Source of the DNA: Clostridium sp. CAG:780
GTDB lineage: Bacteria > Bacillota > Clostridia > TANB77 > CAG-508
Assembly (NCBI GenBank): GCA_000434195.1
Contig: HF994458.1
Span: 48,341 to 112,340 of the forward strand
DNA: 64,000 bases
Direction: 5' to 3'
The notes beneath the pieces were generated by a model. That model was not told where the DNA came from and searched no databases. It saw only the letters and a list, made by a program, of their open reading frames with translations. A program made the position numbers and the translations under genes. Below are positions 25,835 to 34,770 of this stretch, piece after piece (the stretch's first letter is position 1; every line of letters starts with the position of its first letter).

Positions 25835-26464
25835 TTAATAGTCAATTTCTATCTCATTATATATTATGTTTATTTCTTCTTTTTTGTTATTATCATATAT
25901 TATTAGTTTTGTTGGTTTTCCTGTTTTTTCGTCTAAATACAAAGCTTTATGGTTTTTCTTGTTTTTTATTCTCATAATTTTCCCATTGTTCTCTTCTATT
26001 GATTTTTCGTTTGTTGTTTTGAATTCTTCTATAAACGAGCTCAACCATAAATCATTGTTTTCTAAGTTTTTATAATCACTGTAAGTTTTGGTTATATTTA
26101 ACTTGTCACTCTGGATTTTTAAACTTCCATTATTGTATGTAGTCTTGATTCCTTTAATGCTTTCTGGCTCTAGCACTTCTTGTACGTCTTCTTGTGAATT
26201 ATGATTTTGTTGTAAGATATACTTGTTGCTATTCTTATTGCTATTTATTGTAATTTCTAAAGTTGCTCTGTAAGAACTAATATTTAAAATATTATCACAA
26301 ACTTTATCTCTAATTTGATTATTTATATTATTCCCTTTTTTTAAAGTTTTATAATTGTTTTTTGTAAAAATTATAAATAAAATTGCTATTAAAATAAAAA
26401 AAGCACTAGCAATAAGAATATATATTTTCTTTTTGCTATGCTTATATTTCTCTATTTTTAACAT
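25835..26464 (-). CDS. Membrane-anchored LolA/GerS-like protein
   Basis: This 209-residue protein has one N-terminal transmembrane segment (about 15-36) and no lipobox Cys. The exported part starts near KVCDNILNISSYRATLEITINSNKN and continues with antiparallel-strand patterns, like the LolA-type fold of the clostridial germination protein GerS and its relatives. GerS relatives are often found near alr/mazF, as here, but the similarity I see is by pattern only. The ATG at 26464 has GAGGTG upstream; an earlier ATG overlaps that site. It lies in a dus-gerS-like-mazF run. Confidence 0.55.
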   Translation of the reverse strand: MLKIEKYKHSKKKIYILIASAFFILIAILFIIFTKNNYKTLKKGNNINNQIRDKVCDNILNISSYRATLEITINSNKNSNKYILQQNHNSQEDVQEVLEPESIKGIKTTYNNGSLKIQSDKLNITKTYSDYKNLENNDLWLSSFIEEFKTTNEKSIEENNGKIMRIKNKKNHKALYLDEKTGKPTKLIIYDNNKKEEINIIYNEIEIDY

Positions 26465-26522
26465 ATTTTCACACCTCATATATTGTTTTATACAATTATA
26501 TTTTGTATAAGCAAATATATGA

Positions 26523-27482
26523 TTATAGTGTGCTAAAATATTCTTTTAAATAATCTACTACTTCTTCTCTTGTCTCCAATGTGTTCATATGGTTTCTAAA
26601 TTGACTTGAGTCTTTTAAGCTTTTGGTATATGCCGAAATGTGTTTTCTCATTTCTTTGATTGCAACTCTCTCTCCTTTTTCTTCTATTTCCAAATCTATA
26701 TGCTTTAGAATGATATCTAATCTTTCTTTATTGCTTGGCTTCGGAATTCTGTTTCCAGTTTTTAAGTATTCTAGCGTCTGAGTAAATATCCATGGATTTC
26801 CTAATGTTGCTCTTCCAATCATAACTCCATCAACTTTGCTGAATTTCAATGCTTTTTCCACATCTTCTGCACATTTTAGATCTCCATTTCCTATCACAGG
26901 GATTTTTACAGTTTCTTTTACTTTTTTGATTATTTCCCAGTCTGCTTCTCCTGAATAATATTGACTTCTTGTTCTGCCATGCACTGTAATTGCACTTGCT
27001 CCCGCCTGTTCTATAATTTTTGCAGCTTCTAGTGCAACAATATTCTCTTCGTCCCATCCTTTTCTTATTTTTACAGTAACCGGTACTTTTGAGTTTTTTA
27101 CTGCTGTTTCAACTATTTGTTTAACTAGTTCTAGGTCTAACAATAATCTACTTCCATCTCCATTTTTTACAACTTTTGGAGCTGGGCATCCCATATTTAT
27201 ATCTACAATATCAGCAAACTCACTTACATATTTACTCGCATAAGCAATAGATTCCACATCACTTCCAAATATTTGTACAGCTAACGGTCTTTCTTCTTTG
27301 CAAGTCTTAAGTAATAGCTTTGTTTTCTCATCTCCATATAAGAGTGCTTTAGCACTAACCATTTCGGTATATACTAAGCCCGCACCTTTTTCTTTGCATA
27401 TTAATCTAAATGGCAGGTCTGTGATACCTGCCATTGGTGCTAGAAATATGTTATTATCTGTTTCTACATTTCCTATTTTCAA
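26523..27482 (-). CDS. dus: tRNA-dihydrouridine synthase
   Basis: This 319-residue FMN-dependent TIM barrel starts with NIFLAPMAGITDLPFR and has the family signature VDINMGCPAPKV, where the Cys is the catalytic acid, and TVHGRTRSQYYSG. It reduces uridine to dihydrouridine in tRNA D-loops; it is nearest the DusB type. It lies 12 bp after rodA and belongs to the minD-minE-rodA-dus run. Confidence 0.94.
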   Translation of the reverse strand: MKIGNVETDNNIFLAPMAGITDLPFRLICKEKGAGLVYTEMVSAKALLYGDEKTKLLLKTCKEERPLAVQIFGSDVESIAYASKYVSEFADIVDINMGCPAPKVVKNGDGSRLLLDLELVKQIVETAVKNSKVPVTVKIRKGWDEENIVALEAAKIIEQAGASAITVHGRTRSQYYSGEADWEIIKKVKETVKIPVIGNGDLKCAEDVEKALKFSKVDGVMIGRATLGNPWIFTQTLEYLKTGNRIPKPSNKERLDIILKHIDLEIEEKGERVAIKEMRKHISAYTKSLKDSSQFRNHMNTLETREEVVDYLKEYFSTL

Positions 27483-27494
27483 AATATTCTCCTA

Positions 27495-28601
27495 TTAATT
27501 TACAAATATTGCTTTTTGTCTTCTTCCACTAATATTCAATAATAATCCTATAAGTATTAAGTTAGTAAGTAACGAACTTCCTCCATAGCTTACGAATGGA
27601 AGTGGAACTCCTGTTATTGGAAGCAATCCCATTGCCATTCCTATGTTTTCAGTCATGTGAAATATGAATATTCCGGCTATCCCCATAGATATATATGCCC
27701 CAAGGCTATCCTTTGCTGTTTTTGCAATATATATTGCTCTTGTTATTAATATTACATATGTAATTATTACTGTGGCCGCGATTATGAATCCCATTTCTTC
27801 GCCTATCACAGCAAATATGAAGTCCGTAGTTTTTGGATATAAGAATCCTAATTGTGTTTGATTTCCTTTTAATAAGCCCATTCCCAAGAATTCTCCTGAA
27901 CCTATCGCAAGTTTTGATTGTATTACGTTATACCCTGAACCTCTTGGGTCTAAATTTGGATTTAAAAATACGTCTATTCTTGTTTTTGCATGTTCTGGTA
28001 AAACAAAGAAATATAATAGCGGTAAGGCTATTAGTACTAATAATATTCCAGCTATTATGTATCTCTTTTTTATTCCTGAAACAAACAACATTAGCACTGT
28101 TGCAATTACAAACGCTACTGCTGTTCCATAATCAGGTTGTTTTATTATTAATAGTACCGGAACCATTACTATCGCTAATGCTACTAGCAGTCTAGTGGGT
28201 CTGCTTATTTGGTCTTTTCCTTTTTCTTGTATTCTAGACATATATGTTGCAAGTGTTATTGTAACAATAACTTTTGCAAATTCCGCTGGTTGTAGTGAGA
28301 TTGATCCTATTGTAAACCAGCTTGTCGCTCCATGGTTACTCGGAGTAAATAGAACAGCGATTAATGCTATTAGTATTAATCCATATAATATTGGCGATAT
28401 TTTTGATATGAAGTTATAGTCTATAAATATTATCGCAATCATTATTGGAAGACTTATCGCAATCCAAATTATTTGTTTTTTCAGTTCTTCATAATCCGCG
28501 CTCTGCGTTGCCGAAAACAAAGCAACTAATCCTATTGCTAGAAGTATCAACGTACAGATAAGTATTCCCCAATCCATGTTCTTTAAGATTTTATTTTTCA
28601 T
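27495..28601 (-). CDS. rodA: Rod-shape-determining SEDS glycosyltransferase RodA
   Basis: This 368-residue protein has about ten membrane segments and the SEDS family motifs: NHGATSWFTIGSISLQPAEF in the first large loop, GSGEFLGMGLLKGNQTQLGF, and the C-terminal LPFVSYGGSSLLTNLI. RodA polymerises peptidoglycan with a class B PBP during elongation. The position directly after minD-minE favours RodA over FtsW or SpoVE, and length and loop sequence agree. No partner mre or pbp2 gene is in the window. Confidence 0.9.
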   Translation of the reverse strand: MKNKILKNMDWGILICTLILLAIGLVALFSATQSADYEELKKQIIWIAISLPIMIAIIFIDYNFISKISPILYGLILIALIAVLFTPSNHGATSWFTIGSISLQPAEFAKVIVTITLATYMSRIQEKGKDQISRPTRLLVALAIVMVPVLLIIKQPDYGTAVAFVIATVLMLFVSGIKKRYIIAGILLVLIALPLLYFFVLPEHAKTRIDVFLNPNLDPRGSGYNVIQSKLAIGSGEFLGMGLLKGNQTQLGFLYPKTTDFIFAVIGEEMGFIIAATVIITYVILITRAIYIAKTAKDSLGAYISMGIAGIFIFHMTENIGMAMGLLPITGVPLPFVSYGGSSLLTNLILIGLLLNISGRRQKAIFVN

Positions 28602-28617
28602 GATTCAATAACCTCAT

Positions 28618-29181
28618 TTATTCTTCTTCTGAGTCTTGATTTTCTTCTTCTTCGTCCTTGGCCTCTTCTGTCTCAGTTATTTCTTCATCTTCTTCGATTA
28701 TTTCTTCATTTTCTTCAATTTCTTCTTGCTCAGGTTCACTTTCTTCTACGTCTTCTTTTTCTTCCGGTTTATTTTCTTCTGGCTTAACTTCTTCTTTTGC
28801 TTCGTTTATTTTTTCAGATTTTTTTCTTTTTTTGGAGTTATCTTCTTTAGTTTCGTTTTTCTCCTCTAAATTTCCTTTTTTCACTTCTTCTTTTATTCCT
28901 GTTATTGGTATATTTGCATATAGTGCAGGAGCTCCTGTTGTTCCATCTTCGTTCGTCTTGTTCGTTAACCTTACATCTATGTCATTTTCATCCACATCTA
29001 TATACTTTTTAATTACCTCAATTATTTCTTGTCGCATCATGTCTAAGAAATCTGCTGAAACATTTGCTCTATCTTGCATTAGTACTAAGTGAAGTCTCTC
29101 TTTTGCAGTGTCCTTTGAGTTTACTTCCTTTTGTTCCTTTTTACCAAATTTCTTAAAAAAGCTTACTATGTTCTCAAACAT
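28618..29181 (-). CDS. minE: Cell-division topological factor MinE with long acidic tail
   Basis: The first 96 residues are a normal MinE: an amphipathic membrane-binding start (MFENIVSFFKKFG), the MinD-interacting helix/strand AKERLHLVLMQDRANVSADF, and the dimer domain EVIKKYIDVDENDIDVRL. Residues 97-187 are an extra, low-complexity Glu/Lys then Glu-only tail, about doubling the usual length. MinE drives MinD off the membrane at mid-cell. The tail is in frame, has no repeats exact enough for slippage, and is probably disordered. minD is upstream by 16 bp. No minC lies in the window. Confidence 0.9.
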   Translation of the reverse strand: MFENIVSFFKKFGKKEQKEVNSKDTAKERLHLVLMQDRANVSADFLDMMRQEIIEVIKKYIDVDENDIDVRLTNKTNEDGTTGAPALYANIPITGIKEEVKKGNLEEKNETKEDNSKKRKKSEKINEAKEEVKPEENKPEEKEDVEESEPEQEEIEENEEIIEEDEEITETEEAKDEEEENQDSEEE

Positions 29182-29197
29182 TCTTTACCTCCAATAA

Positions 29198-29992
29198 TTA
29201 TTTTTTTCTGAATACATTTTTTATCTTGTCTAAGAATTTTTCATCCTTTCCAGGAATTGTTACATCTACATTTTCTCCTAATATTCTTCTAGCAATTTCT
29301 ACATATGCTTTACCAGAAGGAGCTTTTTTGTTGATTACTGCAGGTTCTCCTTTATTTGTTTGAGTTATTATAAATTCATCATCTGGAACTACTCCAATAA
29401 GGTTTATTGATAATAGATCAACTATGTCGTTAACGTCCATCATCTCACCTTTTCTTACCATGTTTGGTCTTAATCTATTTATAATTAGCTCTGGATTTTT
29501 TATTTCTGATGCTTCTAATAATCCTATGATTCTATCTGCATCTCTTATTGAAGATATTTCTGCATTTGTTACTACTATGGCTCTATCTGCTCCGGCTATT
29601 GCATTTTTGAATCCTTGCTCTATTCCTGCTGGGCAGTCTATTATGATATAGTCAAATTCTTCTTTTAGTTTACTAGTTAGTTCTTTCATTTGTTCTTCGT
29701 TTATGGCACTTTTATCTCTTGTTTGTGCAGCAGGTAATAAGAATAGTTGTTCAAACCTTTTATCTTTTATTAAGGCTTGTCTTAATTTACACTTTTTTTC
29801 TACAACGTCTACTATGTCATATACTATTCTGTTTTCTAGACCCATTACAACATCTAAGTTTCTTAGTCCTATGTCAGTGTCTACTAGTACTACTTTTTTG
29901 CCTTTTAGGGCTAAAGCAGAACCAAGATTTGCTGTTGTAGTTGTTTTTCCTACTCCACCTTTTCCTGATGTTATTACTATAACTTCTCCCAT
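29198..29992 (-). CDS. minD: Septum site-determining ATPase MinD
   Basis: This 264-residue ParA/MinD ATPase has the deviant Walker A GKGGVGKTTTTANLG (signature Lys present), the switch Asp in VLVDTDIGLRNLD, and Walker B IIIDCPAGIE. A basic amphipathic C-terminal helix (EKFLDKIKNVFRKK) is the membrane-targeting sequence. It recruits MinC and responds to MinE. The start at 29992 gives the family-standard MGEVIVITSGKGG; an ATG four codons upstream is also possible, since GGAGGA lies only 4 nt from 29992. Confidence 0.96.
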   Translation of the reverse strand: MGEVIVITSGKGGVGKTTTTANLGSALALKGKKVVLVDTDIGLRNLDVVMGLENRIVYDIVDVVEKKCKLRQALIKDKRFEQLFLLPAAQTRDKSAINEEQMKELTSKLKEEFDYIIIDCPAGIEQGFKNAIAGADRAIVVTNAEISSIRDADRIIGLLEASEIKNPELIINRLRPNMVRKGEMMDVNDIVDLLSINLIGVVPDDEFIITQTNKGEPAVINKKAPSGKAYVEIARRILGENVDVTIPGKDEKFLDKIKNVFRKK

Positions 29993-30050
29993 AAAGTCCT
30001 CCATTCTTACTAACTATGTTTAAGATTTTTAATCTATTTTTCACACTAAT

Positions 30051-30079
30051 ATATTATACTTAAAATTGTCAAAAGTCAA
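30051..30079 (-). promoter_or_regulatory. Promoter of the minD-minE-rodA-dus run
   Basis: TTGACT (30074-30079) and TAATAT (30051-30056) have a 17-bp spacer. A second TTGACA overlaps but gives poor spacing. Confidence 0.6.
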
Positions 30080-30133
30080 GTGAAATGAGGGATTTTGCAA
30101 AAAATAATCGTTACATTTTTGTAGGTAATTCAA

Positions 30134-30190
30134 AAAGAAGTGTACTTCAAATGTTAAGTTTTTTGTTTAACATTTGAAGTACACTTCTTT
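30134..30190 (-). terminator. 24-bp perfect hairpin terminator
   Basis: Two identical 24-nt inverted arms (30134-30157 and 30167-30190) with a 9-nt loop lie 31 bp after the FGE-fold gene, followed on the minus strand by TTTTTG. It insulates the minD promoter. Confidence 0.85.
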
Positions 30191-30221
30191 TACGTCAATT
30201 ATTTTTGATTTTCACTATTTT

Positions 30222-31484
30222 TTATGGTTTTATTATTAAGGTTGGACGAGTACTGATATAACCTAACAGCGAGTTATCCGGACTAATTGCTTCTCGACTT
30301 AAAACAGATTTTGAAGATCCACTTTTATCCGAAACACCTCCTCTAGTAGCTCTATAGTATTTATAAAATGCTTCTTGAGTCCATTCCCAGTAGTTTCCTG
30401 CTAGATCGTACACATTATTAGCTTTCCAGTATTCACTGTATCCTGTAAGCTGTCCTCTTCCGAATTTTTTAGTTTCCTTTCCATTTTCCGTTACAGTAAC
30501 TGCCGCATCGCCTTGACTATCACTATAGTTTCCCCAATATCTCGAATCTGCTACATCTTTTTTGTCTCCTTTATTTGCTATAAAGTCACACGCAATATCC
30601 CATTGAATTCCCCATATCATTCTTGTCTCCACTTTATCGTTTGCTTTTAACTCTTTACATTTGTTATATAACGTATACCAATTTTTATTTATTAATGTTT
30701 TTTGGTCTTTTTGAACTCCTGCATCAGAAATCTCATATCTTCCTATATAGAATCCTCCATATTTTGTTATGCTTTTTATCATTTCACCATATTCATCCAC
30801 AAATAGTTGGGCTAATTTCTTTTCTGTTCCATCACTTCCTAGTATTTCTGTATATTTTTTTGCATCATATCCCCCATTGAGTGCTCCAACTACCATATCC
30901 GGTTCTCTATAGCTACCAGAACTCGATGTTCCCGGTGTAGTTCTTGAAATCGTTTTTGTGCCTATTGTTACCGCTTTTGAATATTCACTTGTTTTTACTG
31001 ATGCCCCGCATAATGTTTTTTCACTGCCAGAAAGCTCTATCATTTTTGTTAATGTTGCAGAATCTACCGGTATCCATACCCACTCGTTTCCTTTTTTATC
31101 CTGTATAACTAAACCGTGATCCACTGCATCAGTTGTAGGAGTAGTTTGTCCAATTCCCCATTTTGCATTATAAGTATCCACAGGAAGATATCCTGCCGGT
31201 ATAGTTGGATTATACGCATTTCCTGCTCCAGCATTTATTGTTTCGTTTTCTTCTCTCACTTCTTTCCAGACTAGATTTTGCTTACTTTCTAAATCTGTAA
31301 CTATTTTATCCACTTTACCTAAATCTTGCTCATACACTGCCTTTGCCTCTATTTGGCTTTTTAACTGTCCTTTTCTAAGTGCAGCCACCACCATATATGA
31401 AGTTGATAATATTGCAACAAAAAATAATACGGTTACAATTACAAATGTTGACACTGATCCTTTTTCACTTTTAAAATTTCTCAT
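30222..31484 (-). CDS. Surface protein: pilin-like N-terminus + FGE/C-type-lectin-fold domain
   Basis: This 420-residue protein opens with a short basic segment ending KG, then one hydrophobic helix (SVSTFVIVTVLFFVAILSTSYMVV) and a helical stalk, like clostridial prepilin-style membrane starts. The C-terminal two thirds resemble the formylglycine-generating-enzyme/SUMF1 fold: KGNEWVWIPVDSAT, GGFYIGRYEISDAG, NNVYDLAGNYWEWTQ, RATRGGVSDKSG. The paired catalytic Cys of true FGE is not evident, so it is probably a display or binding domain. Such folds are used as variable domains by diversity-generating retroelements, but no reverse transcriptase or template repeat is in this window. It is a single-gene unit. 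Confidence 0.7.
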   Translation of the reverse strand: MRNFKSEKGSVSTFVIVTVLFFVAILSTSYMVVAALRKGQLKSQIEAKAVYEQDLGKVDKIVTDLESKQNLVWKEVREENETINAGAGNAYNPTIPAGYLPVDTYNAKWGIGQTTPTTDAVDHGLVIQDKKGNEWVWIPVDSATLTKMIELSGSEKTLCGASVKTSEYSKAVTIGTKTISRTTPGTSSSGSYREPDMVVGALNGGYDAKKYTEILGSDGTEKKLAQLFVDEYGEMIKSITKYGGFYIGRYEISDAGVQKDQKTLINKNWYTLYNKCKELKANDKVETRMIWGIQWDIACDFIANKGDKKDVADSRYWGNYSDSQGDAAVTVTENGKETKKFGRGQLTGYSEYWKANNVYDLAGNYWEWTQEAFYKYYRATRGGVSDKSGSSKSVLSREAISPDNSLLGYISTRPTLIIKP

Positions 31485-31526
31485 TCGCGTTCTCTTCCTT
31501 TTTCATAATTCTCATTATATATTTAT

Positions 31527-31554
31527 ATTATACTAAAAATCCTTAATAAGTCAA
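31527..31554 (-). promoter_or_regulatory. Promoter of the FGE-fold gene
   Basis: TTGACT (31549-31554) and perfect TATAAT (31527-31532) have a 16-bp spacer. Confidence 0.7.
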
Positions 31555-31574
31555 TGAATTTTCTATGTTTTTTC

Positions 31575-31603
31575 TTGACATGTTTTGCAATTAATAATAT
31601 ACT
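31575..31603 (+). promoter_or_regulatory. Promoter of the por operon
   Basis: TTGACA (31575-31580) and TATACT (31598-31603) have a 17-bp spacer and lie 50 bp before porG. Confidence 0.8.
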
Positions 31604-31653
31604 TGGATTGTTAGTAAAATACTATTAATTTTTGATAAGGAAGGAGTTTGTTT

Positions 31654-32235
31654 ATGAATGATTTGGTAGAGATTAGATGGCATGGAAGAGGCGGTCAAGG
31701 CGCAAAGACAGCTTCACTTTTGCTTGCAGATGCTGCCTTTAATACAGGTAAATATATTCAAGGATTTCCTGAGTATGGTCCTGAAAGAATGGGTGCTCCA
31801 ATCACAGCCTATAATCGTATAAGTAACAGTCCTATTGTTATACATAGCAACATATATGAACCAGATTATGTTGTAGTTGTAGATGATACACTTTTAGAAA
31901 GTGTTGATGTTACAGCAGGATTAAAAGAAACCGGAGCTATTGTAATAAACACAGTTAGAGATGCTGATTATTTAAAGAGTGTCTTAAAAGGTTACAATGG
32001 AGGAATTTATTGTATTGATGCTAGAAAGATATCTGAGGAAGCTTTAGGAAAATATTTTCCAAATACTCCAATGCTTGCAGCTATTGTAAAAGTTGCTGGT
32101 ATAATGAATGATGAAGATTTCTTAGCCGATATGCAAGGCTCATTTAAGCATAAATTTGCTAAAAAGCCTGAAGTTATAGAAGGAAATATGAAGGCCTTAG
32201 AAATGGCTTTACAAGAAATAAAAAAGATAAATTAG
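31654..32235 (+). CDS. porG: Pyruvate:ferredoxin oxidoreductase, gamma subunit
   Basis: This 193-residue protein has the gamma-subunit signature EIRWHGRGGQGAKTAS and GFPEYGPERMGAPITAYNR. It forms the CoA-binding-side domain of the heterotetrameric PFOR. AAGGAG precedes the ATG at 31654; an in-frame TTG six bases upstream overlaps the ribosome site. It is the first gene of the operon gamma-delta-alpha-beta-ferredoxin, the order known from archaeal and some clostridial four-subunit enzymes. Confidence 0.94.
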   Translation: MNDLVEIRWHGRGGQGAKTASLLLADAAFNTGKYIQGFPEYGPERMGAPITAYNRISNSPIVIHSNIYEPDYVVVVDDTLLESVDVTAGLKETGAIVINTVRDADYLKSVLKGYNGGIYCIDARKISEEALGKYFPNTPMLAAIVKVAGIMNDEDFLADMQGSFKHKFAKKPEVIEGNMKALEMALQEIKKIN

Positions 32236-32250
32236 AAAGGTGGAAATTTT

Positions 32251-32556
32251 ATGTCAGAAATGCATATAGATAAAAACACACCAGTTGAAGATATGACTCC
32301 TGGTGGAGAAATTTATCAATCTGGAAATGCAAGAGAATTTAAAACTGGTGACTGGAGAAGTATGTGTCCAGTTTGGATTTCAGAAAAATGCACTCAATGT
32401 GGTTTATGCTTTCCAGTATGTCCAGATGACTCTATTCCTGTTAATTCAGAAGGAAAAAGAGGCGACTTCGACTATGATTATTGCAAAGGTTGCGGTGTTT
32501 GTAGTAAAGTATGTCCTTTCGGAGCCATCGAAATGAAGGAAGGAGGTTCTAAATAA
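32251..32556 (+). CDS. porD: Pyruvate:ferredoxin oxidoreductase, delta (ferredoxin-like) subunit
   Basis: This 101-residue protein has two 4Fe-4S motifs, CTQCGLCFPVCP and CKGCGVCSKVCP, that pass electrons from the thiamine site to ferredoxin. The N-terminal 45 residues match PorD starts (TPGGEIYQSGNAREF). AAAGGTGG precedes the ATG. Its stop overlaps the first base of porA, so translation is coupled. Confidence 0.95.
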   Translation: MSEMHIDKNTPVEDMTPGGEIYQSGNAREFKTGDWRSMCPVWISEKCTQCGLCFPVCPDDSIPVNSEGKRGDFDYDYCKGCGVCSKVCPFGAIEMKEGGSK

Positions 32557-33746
32557 TGAGTATTAGAGAAAGATTAAGTGGAAATGAAGCATCAGCTGTT
32601 GCTATGAAGCAAATAAATCCAGATGTTGTTGCTGCCTTCCCTATTACACCTTCAACAGAGATACCTCAATATTTTTCAACTTTTGTAAGCAATGGTCAAG
32701 TTGACACAGAATTTGTTGCGGTTGAAAGTGAGCATAGTGCTATGAGTGCTTGTATTGGTGCAGAAGCTGCAGGATCTAGAGCTATGACAGCTACCTCTTC
32801 AAATGGTTTGTCATTTATGTGGGAGATGCTTTATATTGCATCAGGTTCAAGACTTCCTATCGTACTTTCATTAGTAAATAGAGCTGTTTCTGGTCCTTTA
32901 AACATACACAATGACCATTCAGACGCAATGGGTGTTAGAGATGCTGGTTGGATAATGTTATTTTCTGAGAATAATCAAGAAGCTTATGATAATTTGATTA
33001 TGGCTCATCAAATAGCAGAAAATAAAAATGTTATGCTTCCTTTAATGGTTTGCCAAGATGGGTTCATAACATCACACTCTATTGAAAATATAGAATTAAT
33101 TGAAGATGAAAAAGTTAAAGAATTTGTTGGTAAATACCAACCTGAACATTATTTATTAAATCATAATGAGCCAATAGCTGTTGGTCCTATGGATTTACAA
33201 GCTTTCTTGTTTGAGCATAAATATCAACAAGCAGAAGCTATGAGAAATGCTAAAAAAGTAATTTTAGAAGTAGCAGATAGATTTGAGAAAATGACTGGAA
33301 GAAAATACGGTTTCTTTGAGGAATATAAATTAGATGATGCAGAAATCGCTATTGTTTGTATGAACTCAACAGCTGGAACTACAAAAGCTGTTGTAGACAA
33401 TTTAAGAAACCAAGGTATAAAAGCAGGTCTTTTAAAGATTCGTATGTTTAGACCTTTCCCAGTAGAAGAAGTTGCAAAAGCTCTTTCTCACTTAAAGGCT
33501 GTTGCAGTTCTTGATAAAACTGATAGCGTGAATGGTGCAGGTGCTCCATTGTTTACAGATGTTACATCTAGCATGTATACACAAAATGTTCATGTTCCAA
33601 CTGTAAACTATGTCTATGGTATTGGTGGTAGAGATACAACAACAAAAGAGATTTCTAGCGTTTATAAAGATTTAGAAAAAATTGCCGAAACTGGTGATAT
33701 TGGAAATCCTTATAGATATTTAGGTTTAAGAAGGAGAGGTGAATAA
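32556..33746 (+). CDS. porA: Pyruvate:ferredoxin oxidoreductase, alpha subunit
   Basis: This 396-residue subunit has the pyrimidine-binding TPP fold: NEASAVAMKQINPDVVAAFP, ITPSTEIPQYF, TEFVAVESEHSAMSAC and SSNGLSFMWEML. It builds half of the thiamine site and contacts pyruvate. The enzyme converts pyruvate and CoA to acetyl-CoA, CO2 and reduced ferredoxin, the central anaerobic step. GGAGG lies ahead of its ATG. Confidence 0.95.
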   Translation: MSIRERLSGNEASAVAMKQINPDVVAAFPITPSTEIPQYFSTFVSNGQVDTEFVAVESEHSAMSACIGAEAAGSRAMTATSSNGLSFMWEMLYIASGSRLPIVLSLVNRAVSGPLNIHNDHSDAMGVRDAGWIMLFSENNQEAYDNLIMAHQIAENKNVMLPLMVCQDGFITSHSIENIELIEDEKVKEFVGKYQPEHYLLNHNEPIAVGPMDLQAFLFEHKYQQAEAMRNAKKVILEVADRFEKMTGRKYGFFEEYKLDDAEIAIVCMNSTAGTTKAVVDNLRNQGIKAGLLKIRMFRPFPVEEVAKALSHLKAVAVLDKTDSVNGAGAPLFTDVTSSMYTQNVHVPTVNYVYGIGGRDTTTKEISSVYKDLEKIAETGDIGNPYRYLGLRRRGE

Positions 33747-33747
33747 T

Positions 33748-34713
33748 ATGGCTTATAATTTAAAAGAAGTTATGGCACAAAAGCCTTCTAGATTTACTGC
33801 AGGTCACAGAATGTGTGCAGGATGTGGCGCTCCACCAGTTGCAAGAATGGTTCTAAGAGCTTTAAAACCTACTGACCACGCTGTTATAGCAAATGCTACT
33901 GGTTGTATGGAAGTTTCTACTTGTTTATATCCATATTCAGCTTGGACAGATTCTTATATTCACACAGCATTCGAGTGTGCTGGCGCAACTTGTTCAGGTG
34001 TAGAAGCTGCTTACAGATCTTTGGTAAAACAAGGTAAGCTTGTAGAAAAAGATGGAGAACAAACAAAGTTTATCGCTTTTGGCGGTGACGGTGGAACTTA
34101 TGATATAGGTCTTCAATCTCTTTCTGGTGCAATGGAAAGAGGTCACGATATGACTTATGTATGTTATGATAACGGAGCATATATGAATACAGGTATCCAA
34201 CGTTCATCAGCAACACCAAGATTTGCAGATACAACAACATCTCCTGCCGGAAGCGTTATTCCTGGTAAGATGCAATCAAGAAAAGATTTAACTTTGATTA
34301 TGGCATCTCATCATTTACCATATGTTGCTCAAAGTATAGCAGTTGCAAATTTTAAAGATTTGTATGAGAAATCTGAGAAAGCAATTTATACAAAAGGTGC
34401 AACTTTCTTAAATGTATTAGCTCCTTGTCCTCGTGGCTGGGGTTATCCAACAGAAGATTTAATGAAGATTAATAAACTTGCTATTGATACTTGTTATTGG
34501 CCTTTATATGAAGTTGTTGATGGTGTATTCCATATTACATATAAACCAGCTAAAAAATTACCAGTAGAAGAATTCTTACGTCCACAAAAACGTTTTAAAC
34601 ATATGTTCAAACCAGGAAATGAGTGGATGATAGAGGCTTTCCAAGCTGAGGTTGACAAGCGTTGGCAAGAAATATTAGATTTAGAAGAAATAACAAATAA
34701 ATCTGCTGAATAA
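33748..34713 (+). CDS. porB: Pyruvate:ferredoxin oxidoreductase, beta subunit
   Basis: This 321-residue subunit has the TPP-diphosphate-binding motif: AFGGDGGTYDIG followed by CYDNGAYMNTGIQRS, and the Cys ligands of a 4Fe-4S cluster (HRMCAGCGAPP and a later Cys). It completes the active site. ATG 33748 lies one base after the porA stop with AGGAGAGG upstream; a GTG nine bases earlier is within that site. Confidence 0.95.
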   Translation: MAYNLKEVMAQKPSRFTAGHRMCAGCGAPPVARMVLRALKPTDHAVIANATGCMEVSTCLYPYSAWTDSYIHTAFECAGATCSGVEAAYRSLVKQGKLVEKDGEQTKFIAFGGDGGTYDIGLQSLSGAMERGHDMTYVCYDNGAYMNTGIQRSSATPRFADTTTSPAGSVIPGKMQSRKDLTLIMASHHLPYVAQSIAVANFKDLYEKSEKAIYTKGATFLNVLAPCPRGWGYPTEDLMKINKLAIDTCYWPLYEVVDGVFHITYKPAKKLPVEEFLRPQKRFKHMFKPGNEWMIEAFQAEVDKRWQEILDLEEITNKSAE

Positions 34714-34770
34714 TATCTAAAAAATATAGAAATAAATTTAGTTTAATTATTGTAAAAGGTGGTGAAAATA

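Noticed and set aside
28636..29092. Ser/Phe-rich plus-strand frames opposite minE
   Set aside because: Glu-rich codons of the minE tail read backwards give Ser and Phe runs; these are shadows.
30134..30190. Terminal inverted repeat of a mobile element
   Set aside because: The 24-bp arms flank only a 9-nt loop and sit at a gene end with a U-run, so this is a terminator.
30222..31484. Complete diversity-generating retroelement
   Set aside because: Only a possible target-type fold is seen. There is no reverse transcriptase and I found no template repeat in the window.
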